Shown here piece by piece: positions 11,459-21,797 of a stretch of 64,000 bases of DNA (its first letter is position 1; the number at the start of each line of letters is the position of its first letter). The DNA comes from Diadophis punctatus similis (lineage: Eukaryota > Chordata > Lepidosauria > Squamata > Dipsadidae). Below the pieces are notes generated by a model. It did no database searches. It had not been told where the DNA came from and was given only the letters and a program-made list of their open reading frames with translations. Where the stretch lies: contig JALIGW010000058.1 of the NCBI GenBank assembly GCA_023053685.1, positions 687,001-751,000 on the forward strand, read 5' to 3'. A program made the position numbers and the translations under genes.

Positions 11459-11631
11459 GTGAATTTTGATCCGGAGTCACACTAAAACAGGAAACGGAAA
11501 AGCATGGCCAAAGTTTTAGATGTTGAGAATTGAGCGTTTCCTGTTCAGTTAAGTTGCCTTTGCTGAATGCTGAGGAACTTTGGTTTCAATAGGAGAGAAT
11601 ATTTGTACGAACGAAGGCATTGAATTTACGT

Positions 11632-11822
11632 GTCCCAGGATCCAACCTGGGTCGGTCACCGGGACCAGAACTTTTGTCTTCTGAGCTTTTGGACTTGTGT
11701 TGGAGCTCATCCTCAGGGAAATTCTCTCTAGCAGACATAGAAGTTCCCTGAGGATGGGCTCCAGCACAAGTCCAAAAGCCTCTGGTCCAGGTGACCGACC
11801 CAGATCGGATCCTGTAGAATAT
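11632..11822. repeat. Imperfect inverted repeat, arms about 85 bp
   Basis: The left arm (from CCCAGGATCCAACCTGGGTC) is matched in inverted order by the right arm (ending ACCGACCCAGATCGGATCCT). The centre lies near 11730. It could form a large hairpin and looks like two head-to-head copies of one repeat unit. Confidence 0.7.
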
Positions 11823-11835
11823 TTGTAGCTGTGCA

Positions 11836-12470
11836 CAGATGATGTTCCCTAGTTTAGTAATGAAACATCTGCAAGAAAACAACACCAAGCACCCCATAAT
11901 TCTCTCCTCCTCCTCCTCCTCCTCCTCCTCCTCCTCCTCCTCCTCCTCCTCCTCCTCCTCCTCCTCCCCATCTCCACAAACCCCACTCCCTTTTAGTGCT
12001 GATGATGTTCCCTAGTTGGGTCATGAAACATCTGCAAGGAAACAACACCAAGCACCCCATAGCTCTCCTCCTCCTCCTCCTCCTCCTCCTCCTCCTCCTC
12101 CTCCTCCTCCTCCTCCTCCTCCTCCTCCTCCTCCTCCTCCTCCTCCTCCCCATCTCCACAAACCCCACTCCCTTTTAGTGCTGATGATGTTCCCTAGTTG
12201 GGTCATGAAACATCTGCAAGGAAACAACACCAAGCACCCCATAGCTTTCCTCCTCCTCCTCCTCCTCCTCCTCCTCCTCCTCCTCCTCCTCCTCCTCCTC
12301 CTCCTCCTCCTCCTCCTCCTCCTCCTCCCCATCTCCACAAACCCCACTCCCTTTTAGTGCTGATGATGTTCCCTAGTTGGGTCATGAAACATCTGCAAGG
12401 AAACAACACCAAGCACCCCATAGCTCTCCTCCTCCTCCTCCTCCTCCTCCTCCTCCTCCTCCTCCTCCTC

Positions 12471-12501
<31 letters not shown>

Positions 12502-13095
12502 ATCTCCACAAACCCCACTCCCTTTTAGTGCTGATGATGTTCCCTAGTTGGGTCATAAAACATCTGCAAGGAAACAACACCAAGCACCCCATAGCTCTCC
12601 TCCTCCTCCTCCTCCTCCTCCTCCTCCTCCTCCTCCTCCTCCTCCTCCTCCTCCTCCCCCTCCTCCCCATCTCCACAAACCCCACTCCCTTTTAATGCTG
12701 ATGATGTTCCCTAGTTGGGTCATAAAACATCTGCAAGGAAACCACCAAGCTCAGAGAGCACCAAGGACCCCATAGCTCTCCTCCTCCTCCTCCTCCTCCT
12801 CCTCCTCCTCCTCCTCCTCCTCCTCCTCCTCCTCCTCCTCCTCCTCCTCCTCCTCCACTCCGGAGACCCCACTCCCAGATGGTTGATAATGAAACATCTG
12901 TAAGAAGATCACCATGCTCAGAGAGCACCCAGGACCCCATAGCTCTCCTCCTCCTCCTCCTCCTCCTCCTCCTCCTCCTCCTCCTCCTCCTCCTCCTCCT
13001 CTTCCTCCACTCCGGAGACCCCACTCCCAGATGTTTGATAATGAAACATCTGTAAGAAGATCACCATGCTCAGAGAGCACCCAGGAGCTCACAAT
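11836..13095 (+). repeat. Tandem array of a GATGTTCCCTAGTT unit, each unit carrying a (TCC)n tract
   Basis: Six clear units of about 165-180 bp, then two degraded ones (from about 12860 and 13020). Each runs GATGATGTTCCCTAGTTGGG, a GAAACATCTGCAAGG segment, CACCAAGCACCCCATAGCTC, then 45-90 bases of TCC repeats, then CATCTCCACAAACCCCACTC. The last two units have diverged and read GATAATGAAACATCTGTAAG. Poly-Pro, poly-Leu, poly-Gly and poly-Arg frames here are artefacts. The array ends about 125 bases before the Kunitz gene start codon. Confidence 0.9.
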
Positions 13096-13219
13096 TCTGG
13101 TGTTGTTTCTGTCCTAGCAATCGTTGAGTTTAGAAATCCCGCTGTGCCCTCAGCCCTTGCTTGGTGCCTGGACCTCAGCTTGAGCAAGATTTGGATTCTG
13201 TTCCTTGCACTCCGTGGCC

Positions 13220-13592
13220 ATGCTCCTCCTCCAGGCTTCCCTGGTGCTCTGGGCCAACGTCTGCATGACCTCTGGAGACCTTGGTGAGTGAGGTCAACCG
13301 AAGGGGGAAACAGGAAGGCTGGGGGTTCAGCCTCCCTCCCTCCTTTCTTTCCCCAGATTTCGAACCCAGGGCTCCCTTCTTCTCCCTGCCATCTCCTTCT
13401 TCCTGCTTTATGTGTCCAGGAATCTGCATCCTCCCTCCGGACGGAGGCCTCTGCTACACCCTGCAAGAACGGTGGTACTTTGACTACGAGAGGAAGACCT
13501 GCCTGCCCTTCTCCTGGACCGGATGCGGAGGAAACGAGAACAATTTCAAAAGTTGGCCTGAATGCCAGGAAGCCTGCAGCCGCTACGGTTAA
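13220..13592 (+). CDS. Single-domain Kunitz-type secreted protease inhibitor, two exons
   Basis: Exon 1 (13220-13283) encodes a 21-residue hydrophobic signal peptide starting MLLLQASLVLWANV and ends in phase 1 at a GTGAGT donor. Exon 2 (13420-13592, acceptor AG at 13418-13419) encodes one Kunitz domain and stops at TAA 13590-13592; the total is 78 aa. The six cysteines have canonical spacing: C-x8-C-x15-C-x7-C-x12-C-x3-C. By the family rule, the residue after the second cysteine is P1, and here it is Tyr (GGLCYTLQE). This suggests chymotrypsin-like rather than trypsin-like targets. The protein would be secreted and act outside the cell. One exon for the signal and one for the domain with a phase 1 intron is usual for SPINT3/SPINT4-like inhibitors and for snake venom Kunitz peptides. 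Sequence alone cannot say whether this copy is a body inhibitor or a venom component. It lies in the chromosomal neighbourhood that holds SPINT and WFDC genes in mammals. No polyadenylation hexamer is obvious nearby. Confidence 0.88.
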
Positions 13593-13928
13593 GTGGGAGG
13601 GCCGATCCCACCTGGGCTGAGCAGAGGCCGTGGGATCAGGCCGTCTAGCACCACCTCGGCTACTTTAAGGCGTGTGGACTTCAACTCCCAGCATTCCCCT
13701 GCCAGCAGAGATGCCATCTGTAACCTGCCAATCGTAACTGCCAAAGACCAGCTTTGATTATTAGCCTTCAAGGCATTTCTTAGCTGTTAATTTTTGTTTC
13801 ATTTGTGAACTTCTGGAATGTCTTTTAGATCCAGCAGAATTAGCACTGTGGATGGTCCCAATTCACTCTACATCTGTTCCCCGATCTTGTTCTATAGGAG
13901 CATGTGGGTGGGCGGCCGGATGGATAGA

Positions 13929-14082
13929 AAGAGAGATGGATGGATGGAGAAAGGTAGATGGAGAGAGAGAGAGAGAGAGAGAGGGAGGGAGGGAGGGAGG
14001 GAGGGAGGGAGGGAGGGAAGGAGAAATGGATGGATGGATGGATGGATGGATGGATGGATGGATGGATGGATGGATGGATGCA
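13929..14082. repeat. Microsatellites (GA)n, (GGGA)n and (TGGA)n
   Basis: Consecutive runs of GA, GGGA and TGGA units. They are followed at 14083-14148 by a short minus-strand CR1 fragment. Confidence 0.9.
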
Positions 14083-14375
14083 GCACCCTAATGCTCTTTG
14101 TTGCTCTTCTCTGCACTCTAATTTCTAAGGTCTCAACCTTTCAGTATTGAGAACCAGGGCTTAGATCCATGGGGCAGAGACCAAAATCACGTGAGTTTCC
14201 GTGGAGGAGGCAACTGCAAAGGCTTACACTGGGTGGGAAAAATCAAAAAGCAAGATTGGGTAAGACCATCCTGGCCAAAAGAATCTTGAGGGAACCAAGT
14301 TGTACCAGCAACAAGATGCCACCACAGAAGAACAAAAGTCCTTCTAGGTTGCTTCAACACAATGACCATTGTTAG

Positions 14376-14640
14376 GTTGGGGTCGAATGAAGAGGCAGGA
14401 CCAGCAAAGTGAATTCAGTTCTTTTTCCAAGACTTGTTACATCTCTGTAGGAGCTCCCTCTTTTAAGGGTAGCTGTCAGGCAGCTCAGCCAATGAGGTTG
14501 CTCTATTCGCCCGCCTTTCGATTGGGCCAATCACATTAACCCTGTATTGTTTCCTGCTTCCACGCGGACCTTAGTGAAGCCTTCATCCCAGGCTTCACTC
14601 CCAATTACCATATTTAACAGCCACGTGAAGATCAAGAGAA
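14376..14640. other. Possible solo LTR or unidentified repeat
   Basis: Begins TGTTAGGTTGGGG and contains inverted CCAAT-type motifs (GCCAATGAGG, GATTGGGCCAATCA), as some LTR promoters do. I cannot define its end or its family. Confidence 0.25.
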
Positions 14641-14649
14641 TGTCTATGG

Positions 14650-16095
14650 AGATTCCCCGTCATCATCCATGTCATGGTTATCCAAGATCCCTCTCACAGT
14701 CACTGATAGTAAGCCTGGTTTCACCCAGTCTATATGTGTACTTTTGGTTTTTCTTGCCTAAGTGTAAGACTTTACTTTTCTCTACATTGAATTTCATTTT
14801 GTTAGATAGCGCCCAGTGTTCCAGTCTGTCAAGATCCATCTGGATCTTGAGCCTATCTTCTAGGGCAGGGATGGCGAACCTTTTTTGGTTCGTGTGCTAA
14901 AAGGGGGAGGTGCGGGGGGCACACACGTGTGTGCATTCCAACACCCATAGACGGCGAGCGTCCGAGGCTCTCCAGGCAGCGGCAGGTGACAGCGGGTGCG
15001 GGCCGAGTCCTCTCACGGGCAGCCGCGCCGACCCTGCCTCCAACCGCAGAGCACAGGTGCCTGGGGCGAGAGGCGTGGGGATGGCAGTGGCAGCACTGCC
15101 ATCCCCGCGCCTCTCGCCCCGCTCACTGGGCGTCTCTGCTCCGCGGTCAGAATCACTTTTGCGCGCTAAAACAGCGTCACCTTTTCTTTCTTTTTCTCTC
15201 TTCCTGCCCTTGCGCCCATCTGGCTCCGGGGTCACATCGCGCGGCCGCTTGGGCAGGACGGGCAACGGTAACTTTCAGTCGGGACACTCTGCGGGAGTGC
15301 TTCGCTTTCCCTCTCTTCCTCGGCGGAGGCAGGGTCAGCACAGCTGCCCGTGAGAGGACAGCGCCTGCTGTCACCTGCCGCTGCCTGGAGAGCCTTGGGC
15401 GCTCGGCGCCGTCTTCCGGCTTTTCTTCCGCGCGCGCTGCTGTCCCACTCGCCGGGCAGAAAAGCGTCACCTTTCCTGTCCGTTGGATGATTACAATTCA
15501 CCACTTGCAATCATCCAATGCGCCACATTTGGTGCATGCGCCACAGTTTGGCCACCATGGAGCCCGACCCGACATGGCTGCCTTAAAACTCCCCGAGTTT
15601 TAACTCCCCCCAATCTCGCACGCCCCCCTTTCAGGCCGATTTTTGGAAAGAATGCCCTAGCTTGTCGTGCATTCTTTCCAAAAATCGGGACTTTTTAGAA
15701 ACGGCGCGGGACGCGGGAAAAATTATTAAAAAGCGGGACTGTCCCGCCAAAAGCGGGACGTCTGGTCACCTTACAATTGTGGCACGCGTGACATAGGTTC
15801 GCCATCACGGTTCTAGGGTGTTAGCTATTCCTGCCAGCTTAGTATCATCTGCAAATTTGGTAAATTCCCCTTCTAATCCCTCATCTGAGTCGTTTATGAA
15901 GATATTAAAGAGTACTGGGCCTAAGACGGAGCCTTGTGGTACCCTCCTGTTACTTCCCTCCATGCAGACTTAGACGCATTAAGGACTACTCATTGAGTAC
16001 GGTTTGTCAGCCAGTTACAAATCCATCTGGTGGTGATGCTATCTATCCCACTTTTTTCTAGATTACCAAGAAATAGGTTGTGGTCTACTTTGCCT
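14650..16095 (-). repeat. CR1 LINE reverse-transcriptase region, split by a hAT MITE
   Basis: Degraded minus-strand CR1 coding sequence in two parts: 14650-14865 and from 15811 to about 16095. Between them lies a 945-bp element flanked by an exact 8-bp duplication of CR1 sequence. Confidence 0.75.
14866..15810 (+). mobile_element. Non-autonomous hAT element, TSD TTCTAGGG
   Basis: Begins CAGGGATGGCGAACC and ends GGTTCGCCATCACGG. It is flanked by exact TTCTAGGG copies (14858-14865 and 15811-15818). The interior is GC-rich and palindromic: GGCAGCGGCAGGTGACAGCG recurs inverted some 380 bases later. It also includes the end of a second element, GGGACGTCTGGTCACCTTA, near 15756-15775. No protein is recognisable. 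Confidence 0.85.
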
Positions 16096-16108
16096 TACTG
16101 AAGTCTAA

Positions 16109-16350
16109 GAGAGCCATGGTGGTGCAGTGGTTAGAGTGCAGTACTGCAGGCTACGTCTGCTGACTGCTTCCTGCAATTTGGCAGTTCGATTCTCACCAGG
16201 CTCAAGGTTGACTCAGCCTTCCATCCTTCTGAGGTGGGTAAAATGAGGACCCAGATTGTTGGGGGCAAGAGGCTGAACTCTGTAAACCACTTAGAGAGGG
16301 CTGTAAAGCACTGTGAAATGGTATATAAGTCCAAGTGCTATTGCTCTATT
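16109..16350 (+). repeat. Sauria-type tRNA-derived SINE
   Basis: The A-box-like head is GGTGCAGTGGTTAGAGTGC and the B-box-like segment is GGCAGTTCGATTCTCACC. The conserved body follows, and the tail reads AAGTGCTATTGCT. Confidence 0.85.
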
Positions 16351-16399
16351 ATGTCTGCAGTCTTTCACTGCTCTACTAATTTACTGTAGTCCCTATGTT

Positions 16400-17210
16400 G
16401 AAGAATCTCAGCTAAGCCTGGGGGGAAATTGCCTAAGATGAGAGCTGTTCAGCAATGGAAGAGCTGTGTCAGGGTGACTTCCAGGCCTCCGGCATGGCGC
16501 TGATAAGAACTAGATCCCTGAATTTGTGACCTTTACAAAGGGGCTTTCTTGCCCACCTCAAAATATGAGTCACCAAGTAATTCAGGCAAGGAAAATGCAT
16601 TTAAGGGGTTGGGGACAGAAACAAATGATGCATGCACTCTGTCTGTGTGATAGGTCAGAGAGCAGCGATCAAACAATAAAAGACTCTGAGACTATACCTG
16701 AGGCTTGAACAATAGAAAACGTCGATTCTAGATAACATTCCACATGGGTTACATTTACTCTTTCCCAGCTGGGTTCGTACGTATCTTTCTTAAAACTTTT
16801 AAGTGTATTCAAAACATGCTCTATATTGTTTAGTGCTAAAAAGACAAGTTCTTGCATCCCAAACAGTTGGCTTTTGCCAAAAAGAAAAAAAAAACATGTT
16901 TTGCTGAATTTATAACACAAGCCTAAACTTAAATGAAGATTGGCCCCCAAAAAAGTGCCAATGCTAATAATGAAGTCTAGAATTCGAGATAAGATCAGGG
17001 GATGGTGGCCTCTCATTGGCTGGAGACCTTTAAAGAGAGCTGTTGGAGAAGCCCTCATGTTGCTTACTCTGGAAGGGGCAGAACCCACCCACCCCCACCT
17101 CATTCAGTGCATGCTCCTTCAGAGCCCACTCCTCATTTTGTTTTGCCACACATCCATCTCAAGCTCCTCCTTCCACTGCATTCACACAAAAGCCAATGAA
17201 AAGGCTGTAG
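16400..17210. other. No gene recognised
   Basis: AT-rich unique-looking sequence. Short open frames on both strands have no recognisable similarity. Confidence 0.4.
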
Positions 17211-17218
17211 GTTGGCTG

Positions 17219-17710
17219 AGAATACCCTCCCTCCCTCCCTTCCTTCCTTCCTTCTTTCCATCTCTCTCTTTCTCTCTTCATTTTCCTTCCTTCCTTCATT
17301 TCTGTTCCTTCTCTCTTTCATATTTCCCTTCATATTTCCCTTCTTTCTTTCCTTCTTCCTCCCTTCCATCTCTCTCTCTCTTCCTCTTTATTTTCCTTCC
17401 TTCATTCATTTCTCTTCTCTTTTATATTGTCCTTCCTTTTTTCCCTTTCCTTCTTTTTTCTTTCCTCCCTTCCACCACTCTCTCTTCCTCTTTATTTACC
17501 TTCCTTCCTTCATTTCTCTTCCTTCTCTCTTTTATATTGTCCTTGCTTTTTTCCATTTTTCCTTCTTTCTTTCCTTCTTCCTTTCTTCCTCCCTTCCACC
17601 ACTCTCTCTTTCATATTTTCCTTCCTTCCATCTGTCTTATGTTTCTTTCTTTCCTTCTTTTCTTTCTTTCTACTTTCTTTCTTTCCTTTCTCCTTTTCTT
17701 ATTTTCTTTC
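17219..17710. repeat. Long pyrimidine tract, (TTCC)n and (TTTC)n
   Basis: Nearly 500 bases of C and T in diverged TTCC, TTTC and TCTC units. It produces spurious Ser/Phe/Leu-rich open frames, including one of 360 codons. Confidence 0.9.
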
Positions 17711-18324
17711 TGTGAATGGGCTTCATTTTCTGCAGGAGGCTTCTACTGCCCACATCCAGGGAATCTGTCTTTGAAAAGAAAACGGGAAGAGGCCGCAGGT
17801 CAAGAATCACCCCACCGTCTCGCAGGGACCAGGAAACATCAGACAAGGAAACATTGGCAAATTCCACTCTGTGGGTGCCAGAAAGTCCCGACCTTGCAGG
17901 GCAGGAAGCCTCCTTGGGGTGAAGGGCAGCAAGGTGGGAGGAGGTGCTGGAAGGGAGGGGATAGGCTGCCAAAGAGGATTCTTCAGGGCAAGAGGATCAG
18001 GAAGGGACAGCTAGTTCTGTAGTCAAAGCCACAGAAGCTGGAGGGGAGCCAACCAGCCATTTCCTGCACACTGGAAGATCTTGTCCCCATCCCAGCTGCT
18101 TGCCCAGGGGAGGATTAGGGCAGGCGCCTCACCCCATCTCTTGTGGGCCTTGGCCAAGAGATTGCCAGAATGGCACCTGCCCAAACCTTGGATGGGGCAC
18201 AGAGAGGGCAACTGGGTCTCAGCTGATTTGGTTCAAGAGCCCTGGGTGAAGACAGATAGGGAGTGAGCCACAGGCAGAGGGAGGATGGAGGGGGCTGCAG
18301 CTGCCCCCTTCCCTCACCTGACAT

Positions 18325-18640
18325 GATATTTGAGGGGCTGCCACAGGGAGGAGGGGCTCAACCTGTTTTCCAAGGCACCTGAAGGCCAGACAAGGAATCA
18401 TGGATGGAAACTGAACAAAGAGAGACTCATCCTAGAAATAAGGAGGAATGTTCTGACAGTGAGAACAAATAACCAGTGGAACAGCTTGCCACCAGAAGTT
18501 GTGGGTGCTTCATCACTGGAGGTTTTTAAGATGAGACTGGACAGCCACTTGTGTGGAAACCTTATAGGGATTCCTGCCAGAGCAGGGGGTTGGACTAGAA
18601 GACCTCCAGGGTCCCTTCCAACTCTGTTATTCTATTTCTC
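18325..18640 (+). repeat. CR1 LINE 3' end
   Basis: CR1 ORF2 tail ([20 protein letters not shown]) and 3' UTR ending CCAACTCTGTTATTCTATTT. Confidence 0.85.
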
Positions 18641-18754
18641 TATCCCTCGGGCTTGTATGACGTATGCCTCACAGCTTGGCAGCTTCAGCCCCGATGCGGG
18701 CAGGGAGAGGGCAACACCCCAAGAAGCTTCTTCAGCTCTGACAAGATAGTGGGG

Positions 18755-19015
18755 GATGGAAGGACTACAGGAGCACCACTCGGGTGACCCTGAGGACACA
18801 GGTAAACCTCCAAGTGGACTCAACGACCCTCTAAAAAGGGTGCAAATGACCAGCTGCCTGCAAGGAATATAAATCTTTCCATTCCATTCCAGTCAGAGCT
18901 GAAGAAGCTTCTTGGATGAGAAGCGAAATGTCTTCAAAGAAAAAACAGAAAAAGTCCCTTTGGAACACCCGTGACCTGGATGACGGAGAATCTCTACAGA
19001 CTTTTGGTCTGGGTG
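18755..19015 (+). repeat. GAAGCTTCTTGGATGAGAAG repeat, single copy
   Basis: Begins with GGAGCACCACTCGGGTGACC and contains CTGAAGAAGCTTCTTGGATG followed by AGAAGCGAAATGTCTTC. The same unit occurs near 41.3-41.7, 48.4 and 57.5-57.7 kb, twice as an inverted pair. Confidence 0.75.
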
Positions 19016-19695
19016 ATGCTAGTGACCGACTGGCCCAAATATGTTCAAAGGGTCCCTCCAAGATCCTTCCTGTGAGGTGGGGAGGCTGTAGTGGACACAG
19101 GGTGGCCAAGGCTGATGGACAAGTCCAACTTTCCCCACAGTCTTAAGAATGCTGTCTGCAAAGGTCCTGCTTGAGAAAAGTTATGATGGGCAATATCTAA
19201 AGGCCCAGCCAGTAATTAGCCTGGAATGTAGAAGATTATGCCTTGCAATGAAAGGGAAGTGAAGGATAAAAGTACAAAAACTAACCTATGAACAGAAAGA
19301 AAAATAAGAGCACCAACTAGCAGTCAGAAGGCATGAGGAAAACTCCTTAATTGCACAACATCTGGAAAGACCTAACCGGACTTTCAAGTGGGAAACAGTG
19401 ACCAGCCTAGACCAAGCTGAGTCCAAAAATGCTGGAGAATTCCTGGAAGCCTGGCTGGCACCCAGACAAATCGGCCATTAACAGGCACATAGAGATAAAT
19501 AGCACCCACATAGTATTCGAAAGAGACAATCAAAAGTTAAAAAACTAAAACTTTTTCCCTCACCTGCAATCAGCACCCAAATAAGCAGAGAGTAACATCA
19601 AGATCAATACTAGGCAAACAATCAAACAGTAAACAGCCTAATCAAAGAATCGCCAAAAATGACTTGTATGTAACCAGAGGGGGAACTTCAATTTC
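19015..19695. other. No gene recognised
   Basis: A-rich sequence with frequent stops in all frames and no recognisable feature. Confidence 0.4.
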
Positions 19696-19699
19696 TCAA

Positions 19700-19790
19700 T
19701 TTGTCTGGTATGGGGTTTCCTGCCTGAGCAGGGGGTTGGACTAGAAGACCTCCAAGGTCTCTTCCAACTCTGTTATTACATTCTCATTTC
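19700..19790 (+). repeat. CR1 LINE 3' tip
   Basis: The last 90 bases of a CR1: TGAGCAGGGGGTTGGACTAG, then CCAACTCTGTTATTACATTC. Confidence 0.8.
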
Positions 19791-19794
19791 ATTG

Positions 19795-20045
19795 TAGCAC
19801 TGATGATGTTACCTAGTTGGGTCATGAAATGTCTGTAATAAAATCATCAAGCTCAGAGAGCACCAAGGACCTGAGAGTTCTTCTCCTCCTCCTCCTCCTC
19901 CTCCTCCTCCTCCTCCTCCTCCTCCTCCTCCTCCTCCTCCTCCTCCTCCTCCTCCTCCCTTCTAGCACTGATGATGTCCCATAGTTGGGTCATGGAACGT
20001 CTGCAAGAAAACCACCAAGCTCAGAGATCTCACCAAGGGCCTCAT
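19795..20045 (+). repeat. Two GTT(C/A)CCTAGTT-type units flanking a (TCC)n tract
   Basis: The first unit begins GCACTGATGATGTTACCTAG near 19797. A TCC run occupies about 19882-19957, and a second unit begins GCACTGATGATGTCCCATAG near 19965. This is the same architecture as the larger array at 11.8-13.1 kb. Confidence 0.8.
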
Positions 20046-20317
20046 AGTTTAACCCTGAGCTACAAATACTATGTTGGTAGAAAAATAGCTGCACTGCTCA
20101 CTGGTGAAACTGGGGCTCATCCTGGTGGCCAGTTCAATCTGCTTTCCTCCCATCCCTTGAGTTGACAAACATGGAGAGCGACATGAATTGTGCAGCCCTT
20201 CCAGCCATTGTCCTCATAACGTTTGCCACAAGGCCATTTCAGGGCAGCGGTTAGGGTCTCCCTGCAATCCTCCCCCTCCCCAGCATCGCCTGCCAGGAGG
20301 AGAACACCATTCCTAGA

Positions 20318-20670
20318 ACATAGAACAACATAATTGGAAGGGACCTTGGAGGTCATCTAGTCCAACTCCCTGCACAAGCTGGAGAGTCTCTACCATTCCA
20401 GACAAGTGGCCATCCAATCTCTCCTTCAAAACCTCCAGTGATGGAGCACCCACAACTTCTGGAGGCAACTTCTGTTCCACTCGTTAATTGTCCTCCCTGT
20501 TAGGAAGTTTCTCCTTAATCCCGGGTTGCTTCTCTCCAGGATGAGTTTCCACCCGTTGCTTCTTGTCCGGCCTTCTGGTGCCTTGGAGAACAGGTTGACC
20601 CCCTCCTCTCTCTCTCTGGCAGCCCCTCAAGTATTGGAAGACTGCTATGATATCTCCCCTAGTCCCTGGT
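20318..20670 (-). repeat. CR1 LINE 3' end
   Basis: Minus-strand CR1 tail; the 3' tip begins GAACATAGAACAACATAATTG on the + strand. Confidence 0.8.
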
Positions 20671-20814
20671 TATGACAGTTCATGGTGGGCACTTGCTCCC
20701 AACCAGCTCCAGGGCTGGACTTTTACCTGGCTGCCCTCCAGGGGAGGGGGATGCCAGAAGAGACCATGGCCCAAGACCAGAGCTCCCATTCACACCATCC
20801 ATACATGCAGTCCT

Positions 20815-21520
20815 TGTTAGAGGTGAGAATTAATCTCACAGAGGCGATGATTGATCTTTCTCTTGGAGCTCAGACATTTAGAAATGAAACCGAAGTTAAG
20901 AAGTCTAATAAAGTATTTATTTCAGTACAAAAACAATAAATTCTGATTGTTTACATTTCTGCTATAAAATGCGACCGCTCCCGGTCGAAGGCGAGTCAAG
21001 AAGAAGTAATGGAGTATCAGGAATGCACACATGTGCACAAGAATATTATATCACGTGTTCTGGAATGTACCATCATAATAGATAGGGATGCAGCTCCCTG
21101 CATAGACATACAACTGACAATATTCACTACGTGACAGTCCTCGACTTACGAGCACAATTGTGTCCAACATTTCTGTTGCTAAGCAAGACAGCTGTTAGGT
21201 GAATTTTGCCGCATTTTCTGCTCTTTCTTTGCACAGCTGTTAAGTGAATCACTGCGGTTGCTCAGTTAGTGGCCCGGCTGTTAAGTGAACCCGGCTTCCC
21301 CAATTGGCTTTGCTTGTCAGAAGGTCGCAAAAGGGGATCACGTGACCCCGGGACACTGCAACCGTCATAAGTACATGCCAGTTGCCGATCGTCTGAATTT
21401 TGATCACAGGGCCATGGGGATGCTGCAACCATCATAAGTGTGACAAATAAGTCACTTTGTTCAGTGCCATTCTAACTTTGAACGGTCACTAAATGAAAGT
21501 TGTAAGTTGAGTATGATCTA
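20815..21520 (+). mobile_element. Composite repeat: LTR-like block joined to a MITE copy, first occurrence
   Basis: The block from TGTTAGAGGTGAGAA at 20815 to CACTACGTGACA near 21135 runs TG...CA and contains AATAAAGTATTTATT, as a solo LTR would. The TA-flanked MITE (from CAGTCCTCGACTTACGAG) follows with no gap and lacks its first few bases. The same junction recurs at 59.37 kb. Confidence 0.65.
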
Positions 21521-21750
21521 TATCTGGGCCGCCTTTCCTCTGCCTCACCAGATGGCATAAATGGGGCTCTCTCTCCCTAACGACCCCCAATGGGTAGGGG
21601 GGCTGGGACCAGCCCCCAAACTGCCATGGCTGAGGGCGGTCTTGGACCCGGGGCTCCCTGGTGCCCTGCAGCCTACCTCACCAGCTGGGCGAGAAGCTGC
21701 AGAGCTGGGCGGGCACCTGAGTGGGCATCGTGCCACACCCAGGACAATAT

Positions 21751-21787
21751 GTACCGAGTGTCTCTCGGCTGCCTCTTCACTCGGTAC
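21751..21787 (+). promoter_or_regulatory. Ten-bp perfect inverted repeat just before a start codon
   Basis: GTACCGAGTG at 21751-21760 and CACTCGGTAC at 21778-21787 can form a hairpin with a 17-base loop, ending 10 bases before the ATG at 21798. Its role is unknown. Confidence 0.5.
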
Positions 21788-21797
21788 AGCCTCTGCC

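Noticed and set aside
11836..13095. Repeat-spacer pattern that superficially resembles a CRISPR array
   Set aside because: The intervening sequence is a (TCC)n microsatellite, units are 165-180 bp, and this is a vertebrate nuclear locus.
16940..18022. 360-codon plus-strand frame rich in Ser, Phe and Leu
   Set aside because: Produced by the (TTCC)n pyrimidine tract; no conserved domain.
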